Assembly (NCBI GenBank): GCA_012274445.1
Contig: JAAROD010000033.1
Span: forward strand, 1,860,001 to 1,924,000
Direction of reading: 5' to 3'
DNA from: Sclerotiophoma versabilis
Lineage: Eukaryota; Ascomycota; Dothideomycetes; Pleosporales; Didymellaceae
Length of the DNA: 64,000 nucleotides
The position numbers and the translations under genes are program-made. Below, in pieces: positions 25,001 to 37,467 of this stretch. How positions within the stretch are numbered: the stretch's first letter is position 1; each line of letters starts with the position of its first letter. The notes under the pieces are model-generated. The model searched no databases. It worked only from the letters and a program-made list of their open reading frames with translations, and had not been told where the DNA came from.

Positions 25001-27195
25001 TAGATTAAAGGTATATATATTATAGATAATACTATAGGTGTACTTATTAGAGTGCTAATAAATAAAGAATAGTCTAAGGTAAGATAAAGTATCTTAATAG
25101 AGTAGGTTCTTTACAGCTTCTTAAAAGTATTAATATAGTATTAGGTCTAGTTTCTACTATCTAAAAATAGTAAGAGAAGGTGCTGTCTCTAGACTTTTAG
25201 AAAACATTTATTATAATATAGGTCCTAAGTATACAGCCTAATTACAGACTAGAGCGTAGGATTAATTAAATCTATATTAAATTCTAGGTTATTATGGATT
25301 CCTAGTAGGCTATTAACTTTATATATTATTTTATTATATATAATATAATTACTACTAGCCTAAGTCTATAACTTAAGAAAGTACTAGTTATTTACACTAT
25401 ATAGAGTTAGTTATATAATAGAAAGATTAGAGCCCTAGTTACCTATTCTAAAGGTAAGTAAGGTTTAGAGTATTAGTATACTATAGTAGTATAATTATTA
25501 CCTTAATAATACTTCTAGCTTATATTATTATATTAGCTCTGCAATCTGTGTTTACTTTAATAAACTAGAATATAATTAAGAATTAACACTAAGATATATA
25601 GAGGGTAGTAATATTCTCTTTATACTAGTAGTTCTTATCTATTTCTTATACTACTATTTTTATAGTAACCTTATTATAAGTAAGAGTTATATTTCTATAA
25701 AGAGAATGTTAGAAGAGCTTATAATATAGGTACTTATAATATTATCTACTTATATTATAGTAAGACAACTATCTAATACGTTAAAAGTATCTTAAGAAGT
25801 AAAATTAAACCTAGAAAGTAGATTAAAAGCAGCACTAGAGCGTTAAGTTACTAAGGTAATAAGAAAGTAGAGCACTTAGGGTATTATAGCGCGTAAGATG
25901 CATAGAGAGGGCTTAGAGGTTGAATAAACTAGCTACTCTAAGCTTAAATAGCAGCGTTATTAAACACCCTAAGCCTCTGTTACCTTCTTTCTTTAACTAG
26001 CTAACTTTATATAAATATCTAGAGTTATAATACTAAGAATTTTCTCTAATTAGCTAAGTATAAGGCCTAGTTATAGTCTACTATACTAAGAGTAGAATTT
26101 ATAGTATAATCTTATATGCAGTAAAGTTACTAAACTATATATATTTCTATTAGGTATTTAATTTTATAGGTAAGTTATTAGCATAACTAAGGTATATATT
26201 TAGAGACTTTAAAATAAGACTAGTAGTTAGTCTAGCCGTAGCTGTAGTAATAAAAAAGCGCAATAAACAGCTTAAAAGTAAACTTATTACTAATTAAGTT
26301 AATTAATCTAGCTGTGTTAGCTTAATTTAACTTAGTTAGCAATACCTAGTAAGTAGATTAACTTAATAAAATTACTTTTATAGCTTAATTAACTTACTTA
26401 ATTAATTTAATTAAGTAATTTAGTGTTATAAAAGAACTCTATAGTATAAAATTAGTAAGTATCTATTCTCTAGTTCTTTATTATATACTTAGAGTCTATC
26501 TTATTATTAGTATATACTACTGTTTCTGCTCTAGTTAGAGGTAAGAAACCTATCTAAATCTAGCTACGCAAAGACTGTAGAGCTACTAATAAGTAACTAT
26601 TTAATTTATATTGTTTTAGCTTAAGTAGATTACTAAGCTTACTAAATATACGCTTATAATTGCAGCTAGAGGCAGGTATAGTAAGTGTGTTAATAGCTAA
26701 CTATATAAGGTTAGAATATAATAATTTAAGCTATAGCTAATATATAACTAGAGACTTAGCTATATTACTAAAGTAATACTCTTATATCTACTATAGCTTA
26801 TATTTACGTTAATTCTTATACTTATTATTAATAGTATTACTACTAACTAGTTTAGTATTAAGCATAGTATTAAGCATAGTATTAATAGTATTATTAATAG
26901 AGCTATTTACTACTACTTTTAGGTACTATAAAGGTAAGTCCTATAGCTTATATACTGCCTAAATCTATAAGAAGCTAGTATAACACTTAGCTAGCAGCTT
27001 ACTCTTATCTACCTACGTGTTCTTATAGTATATTTTATAGTATAGATAGAGAAGTATAGTAATATAGTAATATAGTAAGTCTATAATCTTATAGTAATAT
27101 TTATCTAGCTTATTCTTGCTATTATAGATATTAATTATAATATAGTCTTTAGGTGTGTTATAAGCTTTATAATTAACTAATTTAAATACTATAGT
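22035..27195. repeat. RIP-degraded repeats, unclassified
   Basis: AT-rich and CA/TG-poor with no intact frame. 23690-24350 contains degenerate internal repetition (recurring CTATAATATAAGCTAAA-like phrases). 26300-26420 is rich in TTAATT, and 26850-26900 holds short AGCATAGTATTA repeats. Except for the solo LTR at 23147 no element could be delimited. Confidence 0.6.
23147..23415 (+). repeat. Solo Copia LTR (269 bp), inverted
   Basis: Reverse complement of the Copia LTRs at 12121 and 54620, the same 269-bp length, with a perfect 5-bp duplication ATTAA at 23142-23146 and 23416-23420. It is the product of LTR-LTR recombination. Confidence 0.9.
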
Positions 27196-27227
27196 TAGGC
27201 TAGTAAATAAGTTTAGAGTACCTAATA

Positions 27228-27415
27228 TTAGGTAGAGGTTAGGTTAGAGTTGCACAGGCTATAGGTATAGGTTAGGTTAAAGTACCTCTAGTATAGGTAT
27301 AGGTTAGGTTAGAGTAGTACTAGCGTAGGTAGAGGTTAGGTAGAGGTAGCACTAGTATAGGTAGAGGTTAGGTTAGAGTAGTACTAGCGTAGGTAGAGGT
27401 TAGGTTTAGGATACC
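27228..27415. repeat. Left subterminal TTAGG-like array of Fot1 element
   Basis: Four to five degenerate units of the type AGTACTAGCGTAGGTAGAGG followed by TTAGG. The inverted counterpart is at 29450-29608, and less mutated versions are at 53404-53575. Confidence 0.75.
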
Positions 27416-29449
27416 TAGGTAGGTAGTTCTATAATAAAGTACTATAATAACTATCTATAATACTAAACTTAGAGTGCATATACACGTATACCTTTACTCT
27501 GTTTTTAACTAATATAGTTTATAAGTAAGCAGTCTAATCTAAGTAAGTAGTCTACTCTACTAAAGTTAGCCTTTTACTTAACTTCTTCTATAATACTAAC
27601 ACAATTTACTATAAATTCTAAGAGATAGAAATACTATTTAGATTCTTTACTATTAGATAGATTTATAAATTCTACTGCGCAGGTGTAAGTATTATAGCTA
27701 GTCTTACTATAATACCTGCAGCGCCTCTATATATACACTCTCTTTATAGGCTCTCTACTCTCTTTCTACCTACTACTTTTCTTTTTAGCTATTAAATTAG
27801 CTATCTTCTCTACTATAAGCGTCTTAGCTGTCTGAATATACTTCTTCTTCTAACCTTTTATCTCTATTACTACCTCTACTGCCTTTTAAAGCTCTGCTAT
27901 TTTCTATTATATTAATATAGTTTTATACTCTATTAAGGCAACCCCTCTATTAAGCTACTTAGCTACTCTAAGAAGTAGAGAAGGTAGAGAATCTCTATAT
28001 AGTTATACCTACTTATAAGAAAGGTTAATTAAGCCTCTATCTTATAAAGGTTACTTAGTATTTTAGACTTCTAGAGGGTCTCTTCTAGCTTTAGTAGAGT
28101 TAGTATGCAAAGAACTATATTAAGCTTTAATATTACAGCTTCTAGGTTATATAGAACTAGCCTAGCACCTCTAAAGCTTGCACAGATATTCTCCTTTATA
28201 ATTACCTTCTTAAAAGCTGCTTTAAAGACTAGTAGAAAGGCCTTCTTCTTAATCTACTTAGTGCTGTAGCGTGCTAAGCTACTAATTATATTACTATATA
28301 CCTGCTTTAGAGATAAAAAAACAACCTATATTAAGTAGCTATAGTAGGTATAATAAGTAAGTAGGTATATAGAGAACTATAATCTTCTTTTTCTTATAGT
28401 ATTTATAGAATTTATATAAGTTATAGCTCTTATAACTATCTATAATTAGCAGCCTATATACACCTATACTACGCGCCTTTATATAGGTATTAAAGTGCTT
28501 TAACTAGGTAAGACTAAGCTTATTTAAAGTCTAGCTATTAGGACTAACCTTAATAACCTAGTCCTAGGGTAGATTATAGAACTAGAAGAGAATAAGGACC
28601 TTACTAGAGAATATAAGAAAGAGTAGTAGAGCCTATTCTTTTATATTAACTTCTTAGATATTAGTAACCTACCTATAGTTTCTTAGCTATATTCTCTTTA
28701 TACTTTACTTCTTAGAGCCTATAAAGACTATCTAGCTATAGATAACCTCTATTATAAAGCCTGTCTTATTAAAGCTATACGTGTTATTATTAGTAATACT
28801 ATACTTAGCTTTAGTATTAGTAACTAGCTTAAAGTAGAGTGTTATAACGCGTAGGTCTTTATTAAGAGCTTACTAGTAATTATATAGACAGCTTCTTTAA
28901 AGCTTAATCTCTAGTATACGCGTCTTAAAGTTATCTACTTAGTACTTACTAACAGGCTCTTTACTACACTCTATAAGTAGATTATTAGCTATATCTTACA
29001 CTATAGCCTTTATAATGCCTATCTCTTATTAATTAAGCTTAAGTATCTGTTAGACTAATACCTTCTCCTCTTGCTTATCTAGCTTCTTTAAATTAGGCTT
29101 ATAATTGCGTTATAAGAGCTTTTAAGCGTGTTATTATTAGAAAGTAGTTTAAGGCACGTTAAAGGCTATAATAAAACGTTTTTTACTCTTATTATAATTC
29201 TTAATTATAGCTTATATAGTAAGCTGCAATATACCTTTAGTATAGAGTAGCTATACGTTATATTATAATAGTATTAGAGTTTAAGTTTAGTATAGGCTAT
29301 ATTTTACAAAGTTAGACTACTTACTTAGGTTAGACTGCTTGCTTATAAACTACGTTAGCTAGATTCTAGTTATTCTAATTAGGCATTCTTAGCTGTATAA
29401 TAATTCTAAAATTAAGATATACTAACTAAGCTTACCTAAATTCTACCTA

Positions 29450-29608
29450 TACTAGAGGTACTCTAACCTAACCTCTACCTACACTAGTACTACCCTAACA
29501 TAACCTATACCTACTTAGTAGCTACTAGCGTAGGTAGAGGTTAGGGTTAGGTAGAGGTAGGTTATATAACCTACCTAACCCCTACCTAACCTCTACCTAA
29601 CCTCTACC
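29450..29608. repeat. Right subterminal array of Fot1 element
   Basis: Inverted relative to 27228-27415. It includes the local palindrome AGGTAGGTTATATAACCTACCT. Confidence 0.7.
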
Positions 29609-29622
29609 TATTTACTAGCCTA

Positions 29623-30528
29623 ACTATAGTAATATTCTTATAGGTGTTAAGTAAGTATTTAAATACTAGGATAACCTTATAGCTTACGCTAAATCTACTA
29701 GACTTACCTCTGCTCTATAGCTGCTATATAGCTAGCTTTAGCAGCTAAAGTACTTATAAATAGTTAGTAAGTACCTACTAATTAGTAGTAGTTAGCCTAT
29801 TAGAGTGTATCTATAAAGGCATGTTAGTAGCGTAAGGCTTACCTTAGCTTACCTAGAGGTTATCTTTAGTTACTTAATAATAAATATAGTAACTAATATA
29901 GAAGTAGAGTAGCTTATAGAGCTTAACTATATACTAGATAGTAGCTTTATAATACTTAATAGGTACCTTAATATTATACTATAGCTTATATAGTAAGTTA
30001 TTATTAATATATTACTAATAATTATTAAGTAAATTATACTATTATAGTATTTTAATATAGTTAATAACTATAAATAGTATGCCTATAGGACTCTTCTAGC
30101 GCTAAGCCTCTATAAATAATACCTTACCTACTACTATAGCTAGAGTATTATTATAGCTCTTTTTATTATAACTAAATATTACTTATTACTCTATATAATT
30201 TAAGACATAGTAGCTATATTAAAGGCTTATATTACTAGTGTTTTAGTTAAAGATTTTTACTAACTTAGCTATAGTGATATTATAATTAGTAGTATTATTA
30301 AGTATAACGTACCTTATAAGTAAGTAGTATAAACAGGTAAGTAGTGCGCTTTTACTAAGACTATACTAAAACCTACTCTATTATAGCCTATAATAACCTA
30401 CTCTAATACTGTATAGAGTGGTATAACCTCTAATATTACTAAGAAACCTCTTTTACTTTATTCTTATACGTTTATATATTATGCCTAGTCTCTCTATACT
30501 ATCTATAGTATTATTAGAAGAATTTAGC
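29623..30528. repeat. RIP-treated repeats, no gene
   Basis: AT-rich. 30296-30420 is an inverted match to a short repeat at 44565-44680 (AAAAGTACACAGCTTACC-type phrase), so at least part belongs to a dispersed family. The rest is unassigned. Confidence 0.5.
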
Positions 30529-31027
30529 TATTATAATTCTGTATAGATAAAGTAGCATAGTAATTAAGTAGCTAACTAGAGCTCTTACCTATAAGTTAGA
30601 GACAGAGTCAGGAAGAATCTTTCTTTATATAGTTACGTAATATACTTATTAATAAGTATAATATATATAATATACTTATTAATAAGTATTATATATTATT
30701 ACTTATTAATAAGTAATACTATATATTTTATTAGACTAAGTCTAGTTACTTATTAATAAGTATTATTTCCTAGTAAGTATATAGTAAGCAGGAATATAAC
30801 TCTTATAGTTTATATTTAACTTAGTTAATTAAGTTTGTCTTTAGAATCTTAACTCTAACTTTTAAGCTAGATAGTCTACTCTATATTACTTATTATTACC
30901 TTCTATTACTATAGTATTTTACTAGGTAATACTTCTAATAATTATAGACTCTTCTATACTAGCGCTTATCTCTAAGAACTAATATAAATAGTGCTAATAA
31001 GCCTTACTTAAAAGTATAACTTTAATA
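30529..31027 (-). repeat. Solo LTR, family B, inverted (499 bp)
   Basis: The reverse complement starts TATTAAAGTTATACTTTTAA, like the LTRs at 43468 and 37003, and ends CAGAATTATAATA like the one at 37003-37467. A perfect TTAGC target duplication lies at 30524-30528 and 31028-31032. It contains four copies of the 15-bp palindrome ACTTATTAATAAGTA. Confidence 0.88.
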
Positions 31028-31032
31028 TTAGC

Positions 31033-34000
31033 CTCTTTAGTATATACTCTCTTCTTCTACTTCTTACTATTACTACGCGCCCTAAACTTATTAAGAGTAG
31101 TTATCTACTAGCTCTCTTTAACTATAAGAGTCTCTTCTACCTTAATTTACTTCCTCTTATATAATTTCTAGTATAAGGTAGCTTTATTTACTACTTAAAG
31201 CTTAGTAATCTTCTATTATACTAATATTAGCTTATATATAATTATTACTACTCTCTTTAAGACCTTCTTAAATACCTTAACTATAGAAGTAGGTAAGCTA
31301 TCTATATACCTCTAAATTCTTATCTTTATAAGTATTAATTACAACCTAAATTCTAGAATATTACTAGGGGTTTATAACTACTAGGGCTTACTGTTAGTAG
31401 GGAGTAGTAGTATAGTAGAGAAACGTAGTATTAAGTTCTAAGTAGTAGTTAGAAGCTAGTTTTGTAATCTACAGGTACTATACTAGAAGTTAGTAGAGAG
31501 TAATTAGAGAGAAAACTTAGAAACTAATAACAATATACTAATAGTTAACTTTAATTTATTTTATTCCTCTAACCTAGTATTAAACTACACGTACCTAAGA
31601 TGTATTTATATAATACTCCTCTATATTTAGTAACTAATTAGTAACTTAAATCTAAAGTATTACTCTTAGAAAGGCTATACACTACTATTATACATATTTA
31701 ATAATTACTTCTATAGCTATAGCTATATAGAAGGTAATAAGTTTTTATAAAAGCTAGTAATAAAGAGTTTAAGAGAAACTTACTAGAACTTTAAAAAGAG
31801 CTATAAAGCCCCTAATAAGGCTGTAGAAGAGCTAATTCTACCTAAGAGTAGAGATACTACTATTATAAGAAGTAATTATAGAGATAATAAAAGGTTATTA
31901 AAAGTAATTTAAAAAGAAGAGAAATACTAATAACTACCTATATAATAAGAGATTAGAGAGTAACTAGATAAGTTTCTAGAAGTACCCTTAAGTGTTGCAA
32001 TTACTACTTCTAGCAGTTTTTCTACTTTACTTCTTAGAGTATTAAGTTACTCTTACTTTTAGTTAACTTTTATCTTCTATTACTAAAACAGTTTTAGTAG
32101 TCTTTACTTTAGTTTATCTTTTTATAGTACTATTCTACTTATTTTCCTCTACTAATAGGATATTAGGAACTAATCTAACACATCTATTACTTTAAGAAAG
32201 GCCTAGTAAAGGTATTTTAAATTAAGGCACGCCTTCTAAAGGTGCCTTAACTAGTATTTTTATATCCTTACTACCTTTAATAGCTAGTTTAACTTAGGTA
32301 TACTAAGAATAGTATAAGCCTAACTCTAAAGCCTTATTAATTAGTAAAGATAATAATATAAAGCTACTATAGAAGGCTTAGTAGTAGAATAATGTTAACT
32401 TAGAAAGTATAAAGGCTTTTATAGGAAGTATAATAAGCATAATTATAATATTAGCCTAAGAATAAGTAAAGCTTAATTAGGCACTATTCTTAACTAAATA
32501 CATACCTAGCTTCTTAAGAGCTAATATAATAGTCTTTCTAGAACACTATAAGAAGGTTATACTATACTATAGCTTTACTAATAATAATAAAATCTAAAGA
32601 ATTATTACCTATTACTAGAAGAGTTAGAAGTAAATTATTTAATACTTAGAGAAGTACTAAGAGGCTCTCTAAGACTATAATTAGAAGAAGCTCTAAGAGG
32701 GTCTTAGATATAAGTTTAGAGGTAATAATAGTCTCTAGTAAGAAGAATAACCTAAGTTTTTCTAACAGTAGCTGCGTAATTACTAATTAAGTAATAAACT
32801 AAATATTTAAAATTACCTTTAAGAATACTTAATTAGAGTAGAGTAATATATTACTGCTTGCATAGTAGAGCAAGACAATAAGAGTTTCTACCTAGTTAAG
32901 AGACTACTATTTACCTATTTAATAAAGATTCTCTAGAGGTTTAACCTTTCTTTAAAAAGGTATTAGGAATTTAGCTTTAAATAGATTAGCTAGTACCTTA
33001 GTTACTAAATAGACATTAAAGAAAAGGCCTATATACTAAACCTAGTAGAAGCTATAAGAAAGTTTAAATCTATATAAGAGTTTAAGCCTCTTACCTATAA
33101 GAAGGTATTACTACCTTTAGTTACGCCTAATAACGTTCTTTACCTAGTAGTAGTAGCTCTAAGAGTACCTTGCCTGTTTAAACCTGCTAAGGCAGTAAAA
33201 AGTAAGCATTAATTGCTACTAGGGGTTCTACCTACTTAGTAGGAGGTTAACTACCTTACTAAGAAGCTCTTATAATTAAAGCTTAGTAAGGCTAACTTTA
33301 TATTAGTTTAATAGACCTTAAGGGAGGCTAAGCTCCTCTTAAACTAGGCTGTAGTAATATACACTTAGAGACTATCTAATAAGAAAGTTACTACTATTAA
33401 TTTAACCTAGTAAAACTAGAGTAATAATTAATTAGCTGCACTATATAATAATAGTAATTAGAATTAGTAATTATAGAGTAATTACTAGCTCTAACTACTC
33501 TTTGCCTACTTTATCTATAATACTACTAGCTATAGTAAATTAGACTACCTAACTATAGATTAGCTTATAGAGTAAGGCTAGTGCTATTAGAATAGTAACT
33601 AACAGCTTATCTAGAGAACCTAAGATAACTCTTAGAGTAGAGTACTTAACCTTAGACCTTATAGATAGCTAGAAACTATCCTTTTACACATTAAGCAGAG
33701 CTAGCTAAAACAGAATATTAACTCTCTAGTTATAAAGACTAATTAGAATACCTACCTAGGTAAGCTAATATAGAATAATACTATTACTACTATATTTACT
33801 TCTAATTAAGACTTAGGTAAGATTATAGTAGAGAACTACTATACCTTTTAGAAAATCTCTAAAGAAGCTGTAGAGAATATTAATAATATATTAAGTATTA
33901 ATATAATTATAGGAGCTATAGTAATCTAGAAAGATTCTGCTATCTATAGGCTAATTAATAGAAAGGTCCTTAGAACTCCTAAGGTTATAAAGCTAGTACA

Positions 34001-37000
34001 GCTATTAATTATAAAGTAGATAGTAGAGAAAGTATTAGTTTAGCCTAGAAGGTAGTACTAAGACGTGCCTAAGTAGTAGGTACAGCCTATAATTAATTAG
34101 GAAATAGTTAATACAGCTATGCGTAAGTTATTTAAAAGTCCCTAGTATAAGAAATTAGTACTAAAGAAGATTTACTATACTAAAAAGATACTAGCTTTAA
34201 TAGATAAAGTTATATCTAGAATTCTATTAATATAAGTATTTCTTCTAGTAAGTATACTTATTAAAAATATAGTAGAGGTAAAGAAGAAGTTATTCCTTAA
34301 CACTTACCTCTAAGGAGACTTTAAAGAGATATAAGTTAACACTATAGGAGAAGTATCTAATAGTAATTCTAAGAAAGAGATAAGCTAACTAGTACTTAGA
34401 CTAAGAGTACTTAGTATAAATACTTAGCTAGTTCCTAATTATATGCTAGTAGAAGGACAGTAAGAAAGAGTTATGTACTACTTTTAGATATTAGTAGTAT
34501 ACTAGACTAATTTAGAAGTTAGTAATGTTTAATAAATAATTAAAGATACCTATAAAGAGCTAAGCCTAGTAGAGACTAAGCTCTTATTAAATACTACTAA
34601 TTAGAGAGAGTATAATAGATAAGTAGAGATTAAGTATATTTACTAAGACTATTCTAAAGTTTCTATTAATATAGGTAATAGTTACTTTCTCTGCCTACTA
34701 GACTTAGAAGTAGAACTAAACACTATTTAGAGGAAGACTATAGTTATAGTAATACTACTAATAGCTACTCTTCTATATAAGATATAGAAGGCTAAAATAG
34801 TTTTAGTAAATAGCACCTCTAAAAGCTTTATAGGCACAGTCTAGAGTGCACTAGTATAAGTTAGCTTAATTATTATTTATATAAACTTCTTTATTATAGA
34901 CTACTATATAAACGCAATTATCTTAGAAAACTCTTTTTTAGCTAATACCTAAGTAAGGATTAAATATACTATAAATAGCTTAACTTAATACTAAATATAG
35001 AGTAAAGAAGAAGTCTTAAGTACTAGGTTTATCTATATAAAGAGTAACTAAGTTAATATTAAAGAAGTAGTAATTAATACTCTAGGAAAAGATATTAAGG
35101 TATAATAACTAGTATTACTCTCTATAATATATAAGTGCTAGACTTTAAAGTAAATATAGTAATACTCTAAGAAGAGTGTAGTAATAAGATAAATATACTT
35201 AGACTAGTATCTAAATAGCTTATAGAAAAACAGAAGAATACTATAATAGGCCTTCTAATACCTTCTTAAATAATTTTCGTTACTTAAAAAGGCTAAGGCA
35301 CTTTTAGATAGAATAAATTAGGTAATATACTATTTTAAAATAATAGGAGCCTATATATTATAGTATGTAAGAACCTTACCTAAAAATTAATATAGAGTAT
35401 TCTAGTATTAATAGTATCTATACTTAGCACAGCCTATAAATACTATTTAGCTAAGCTTTTCTAAATAAACTTTCTAGGTAAAGATAAAGAGCTATTAATA
35501 TCTACTATATAGCTTTAGTTTTAATGGTTACTAGTAAGTAGTGCTTAAGTTAATATAATATATAAGTAGAAAGGTTTTAAAGTAGAGCCTATAGATAATT
35601 TTAGTTAGTAACCTTAATTAATTTCTAGGTACCTAGACTAGAAGTAGTAAGTAAAGACATAGTAGAAGCTAAATAGAGATACTTATTAGGTTCTCTTCTA
35701 AAAGTACTTTAAGCTATAGTATATAGACTTTCTAAGAGGTACTTAGCTTATATAATAATAACTAGTAGATATAAAGATCTCTAATAAGCTTTAGGAGTAA
35801 GAAAAAGATATACTAGTTAAACTACTATTCTAAAGAGAAGCTACTCTAGCCTAGAACTTTACTAAATTAGAGTAAATTAGCTATAATATTATGCCTCTAG
35901 TTACTATTAATACAGTACTATATTAGGCCTAGTAAGCTAATTAGTTTCCTATACTAAAGAAGCTTTAGAATATAGTAATTAAGATAATCTAATAAAGAAT
36001 TAACTAAGAAACTCTTAAATTATATAAGAGCTAGTATTAGAACCTATAGTTCTTAGTAGTAAAGAAGAATAAAGGTTACTAATTAATTAATAACACTTAA
36101 AAGATAAATAAGGTTATAATTTAGAATACTAACCTACCTTCTAACTCTAATAACCTTATAGGAGAATTTACTAGCAATAAAGTTATATTACTTCTAGACT
36201 TCTTTTTAGAGTATAACTAGGTTAGAGTTAATATTTAATTACGTAATATTACTACCTTTTCTATACTACTTAGCCTAGTTTAGTAGTATACTCTTCTAAT
36301 AGGTACTATAAATTTAGTTACTAAGTTTATAAGAGTTATAATAAAGATCTATTAGGAGTATATTCTATATACCTATATACCTTACCTAGATAATATATAT
36401 ATTAAGGGGCTAAAGACTAACTACTAAGAAGAGAAAGTAGAACCTAGTATTTAATACTATATTACTAAGCACCTTCTAAGTATAGATAAGGTTCTTACTA
36501 ATATTAAATAGGTAGGCACTACTATATTAGGCTATAAATTAGACTTCTACTATATATCTATACTTCTAGTTAGCTATTAGGTAGATAAGTATAGCTAATA
36601 CTCTAGTAATTAGAAGGTTTAAAAGATACTTTACTAGCCTAATTACTATAATATAGAAAAGGTTTAGAGCTTCCTAGAAGTCTGCGTCTACTATTAAGTC
36701 TAAATTAAAGAATTTACTACTAAAGCAGAGCTACTTTTTAACCTATTATAAAAGAATATTAAGTTTATCTAGTTAGCTACTTATAAGGAAGTAATAGTAA
36801 TACTTAAGAATAAACTATACTTACTACCTATACTAGTCTTAATTAACTATTTAGAACCTCTTTAGATAATTTTTTTTACTATTAATAGTAGTAAGAAAGA
36901 CTAGAGTACTATTCTTATATAGCTTAACCTAAATAGCTATTAGTACTCTATCTAATATAAAAGTAGAGTCTAGTCTAAGTTAGAAAGAAACTAGGCTTTA

Positions 37001-37002
37001 GC
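31033..37002 (+). mobile_element. Gypsy polyprotein relic, plus strand
   Basis: 36060-36590 translates, with stops, to a Ty3/Gypsy reverse transcriptase: INNTQKINK, FSILLSLV, LIGTINLVTKF, then PYLDNIYIKGLKTNY (catalytic YLDD now YLDN) and TILGYKLDFYYISI. The RNase H start (YKSRVQSKLERNQAL) is cut off at 37002 where a family B LTR begins. The left end, gag and 5' LTR were not delimited. Fully inactivated by RIP. Confidence 0.75.
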
Positions 37003-37467
37003 TGTTAAAGTTATACTTTAGTTAAAAACTATAAGTACTAATTCTATTAGTTCTTAGGTATAAACAGCACGCAGTAGATTAGGTTAGGTTATTACCTAGT
37101 AAAATACTATAATAATAGAGCTTAATAATAAGTAGTATAGAATAGACTATCTAGCTTAAGAGTTAGGTTAAGATTCTAAAGATAAACTTAATTAATAAGG
37201 TTAAACATAAACTATATACTTACTAGAAGATAATGCTTATTAATAAGTAACTAGAGTTAGTCTAATAAAATATATAGTATTACTTATTGATAAGTAGTAA
37301 TATATAATACTTATTAATAAGTAAGTTATATATATTATACTTATTAATAAGTATATTACGTAACTATATAAAGGGAGATTCTCTCTAGCTCTGCCCCTAG
37401 CTTATAGGTAAGAGCTATAGTTAGCTACTTAATTACTTTGCTGCTTTGTCTATATAGAATTATAATA
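37003..37467 (+). repeat. LTR family B copy (465 bp)
   Basis: Starts TGTTAAAGTTATAC and ends GAATTATAATA, collinear with the reversed copy 30529-31027, including four ACTTATTAATAAGTA-like palindromes (37234-37351). Flanks TTAGC and CTATT do not match each other, so the insertion has been rearranged. It truncates the Gypsy frame to its left. Confidence 0.75.

Larger units (their letters stand above)
27198..29620 (-). mobile_element. Fot1/Pogo-type DNA transposon relic, 2.4 kb
   Basis: The inverted ends GGCTAGTAAATA (27198 on) and TATTTACTAGCC (to 29620) are flanked by TA at 27196-27197 and 29621-29622. The reverse strand at 28600-28790 reads NTYSFNKTGFIIEVI followed by an LLLFLIFSSK stretch. 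This matches the Fot1/Pogo transposase pattern NxYNFDETGFMMGVI...PPFIIFAGK, with the catalytic Asp now Asn and the next Glu now Lys (codons within 28756-28773). Many stops are present. Both subterminal regions carry arrays of a GTAGGTAGAGGTTAGG-type motif (27228-27415, 29450-29608). Long dead by RIP. Confidence 0.85.

Noticed and set aside
27228..27415. TTAGG-rich array as an interstitial telomere
   Set aside because: It lies symmetrically at both ends of the Fot1 element with a GTAGG unit, so it is a transposon subterminal repeat, not TTAGGG telomere tract.
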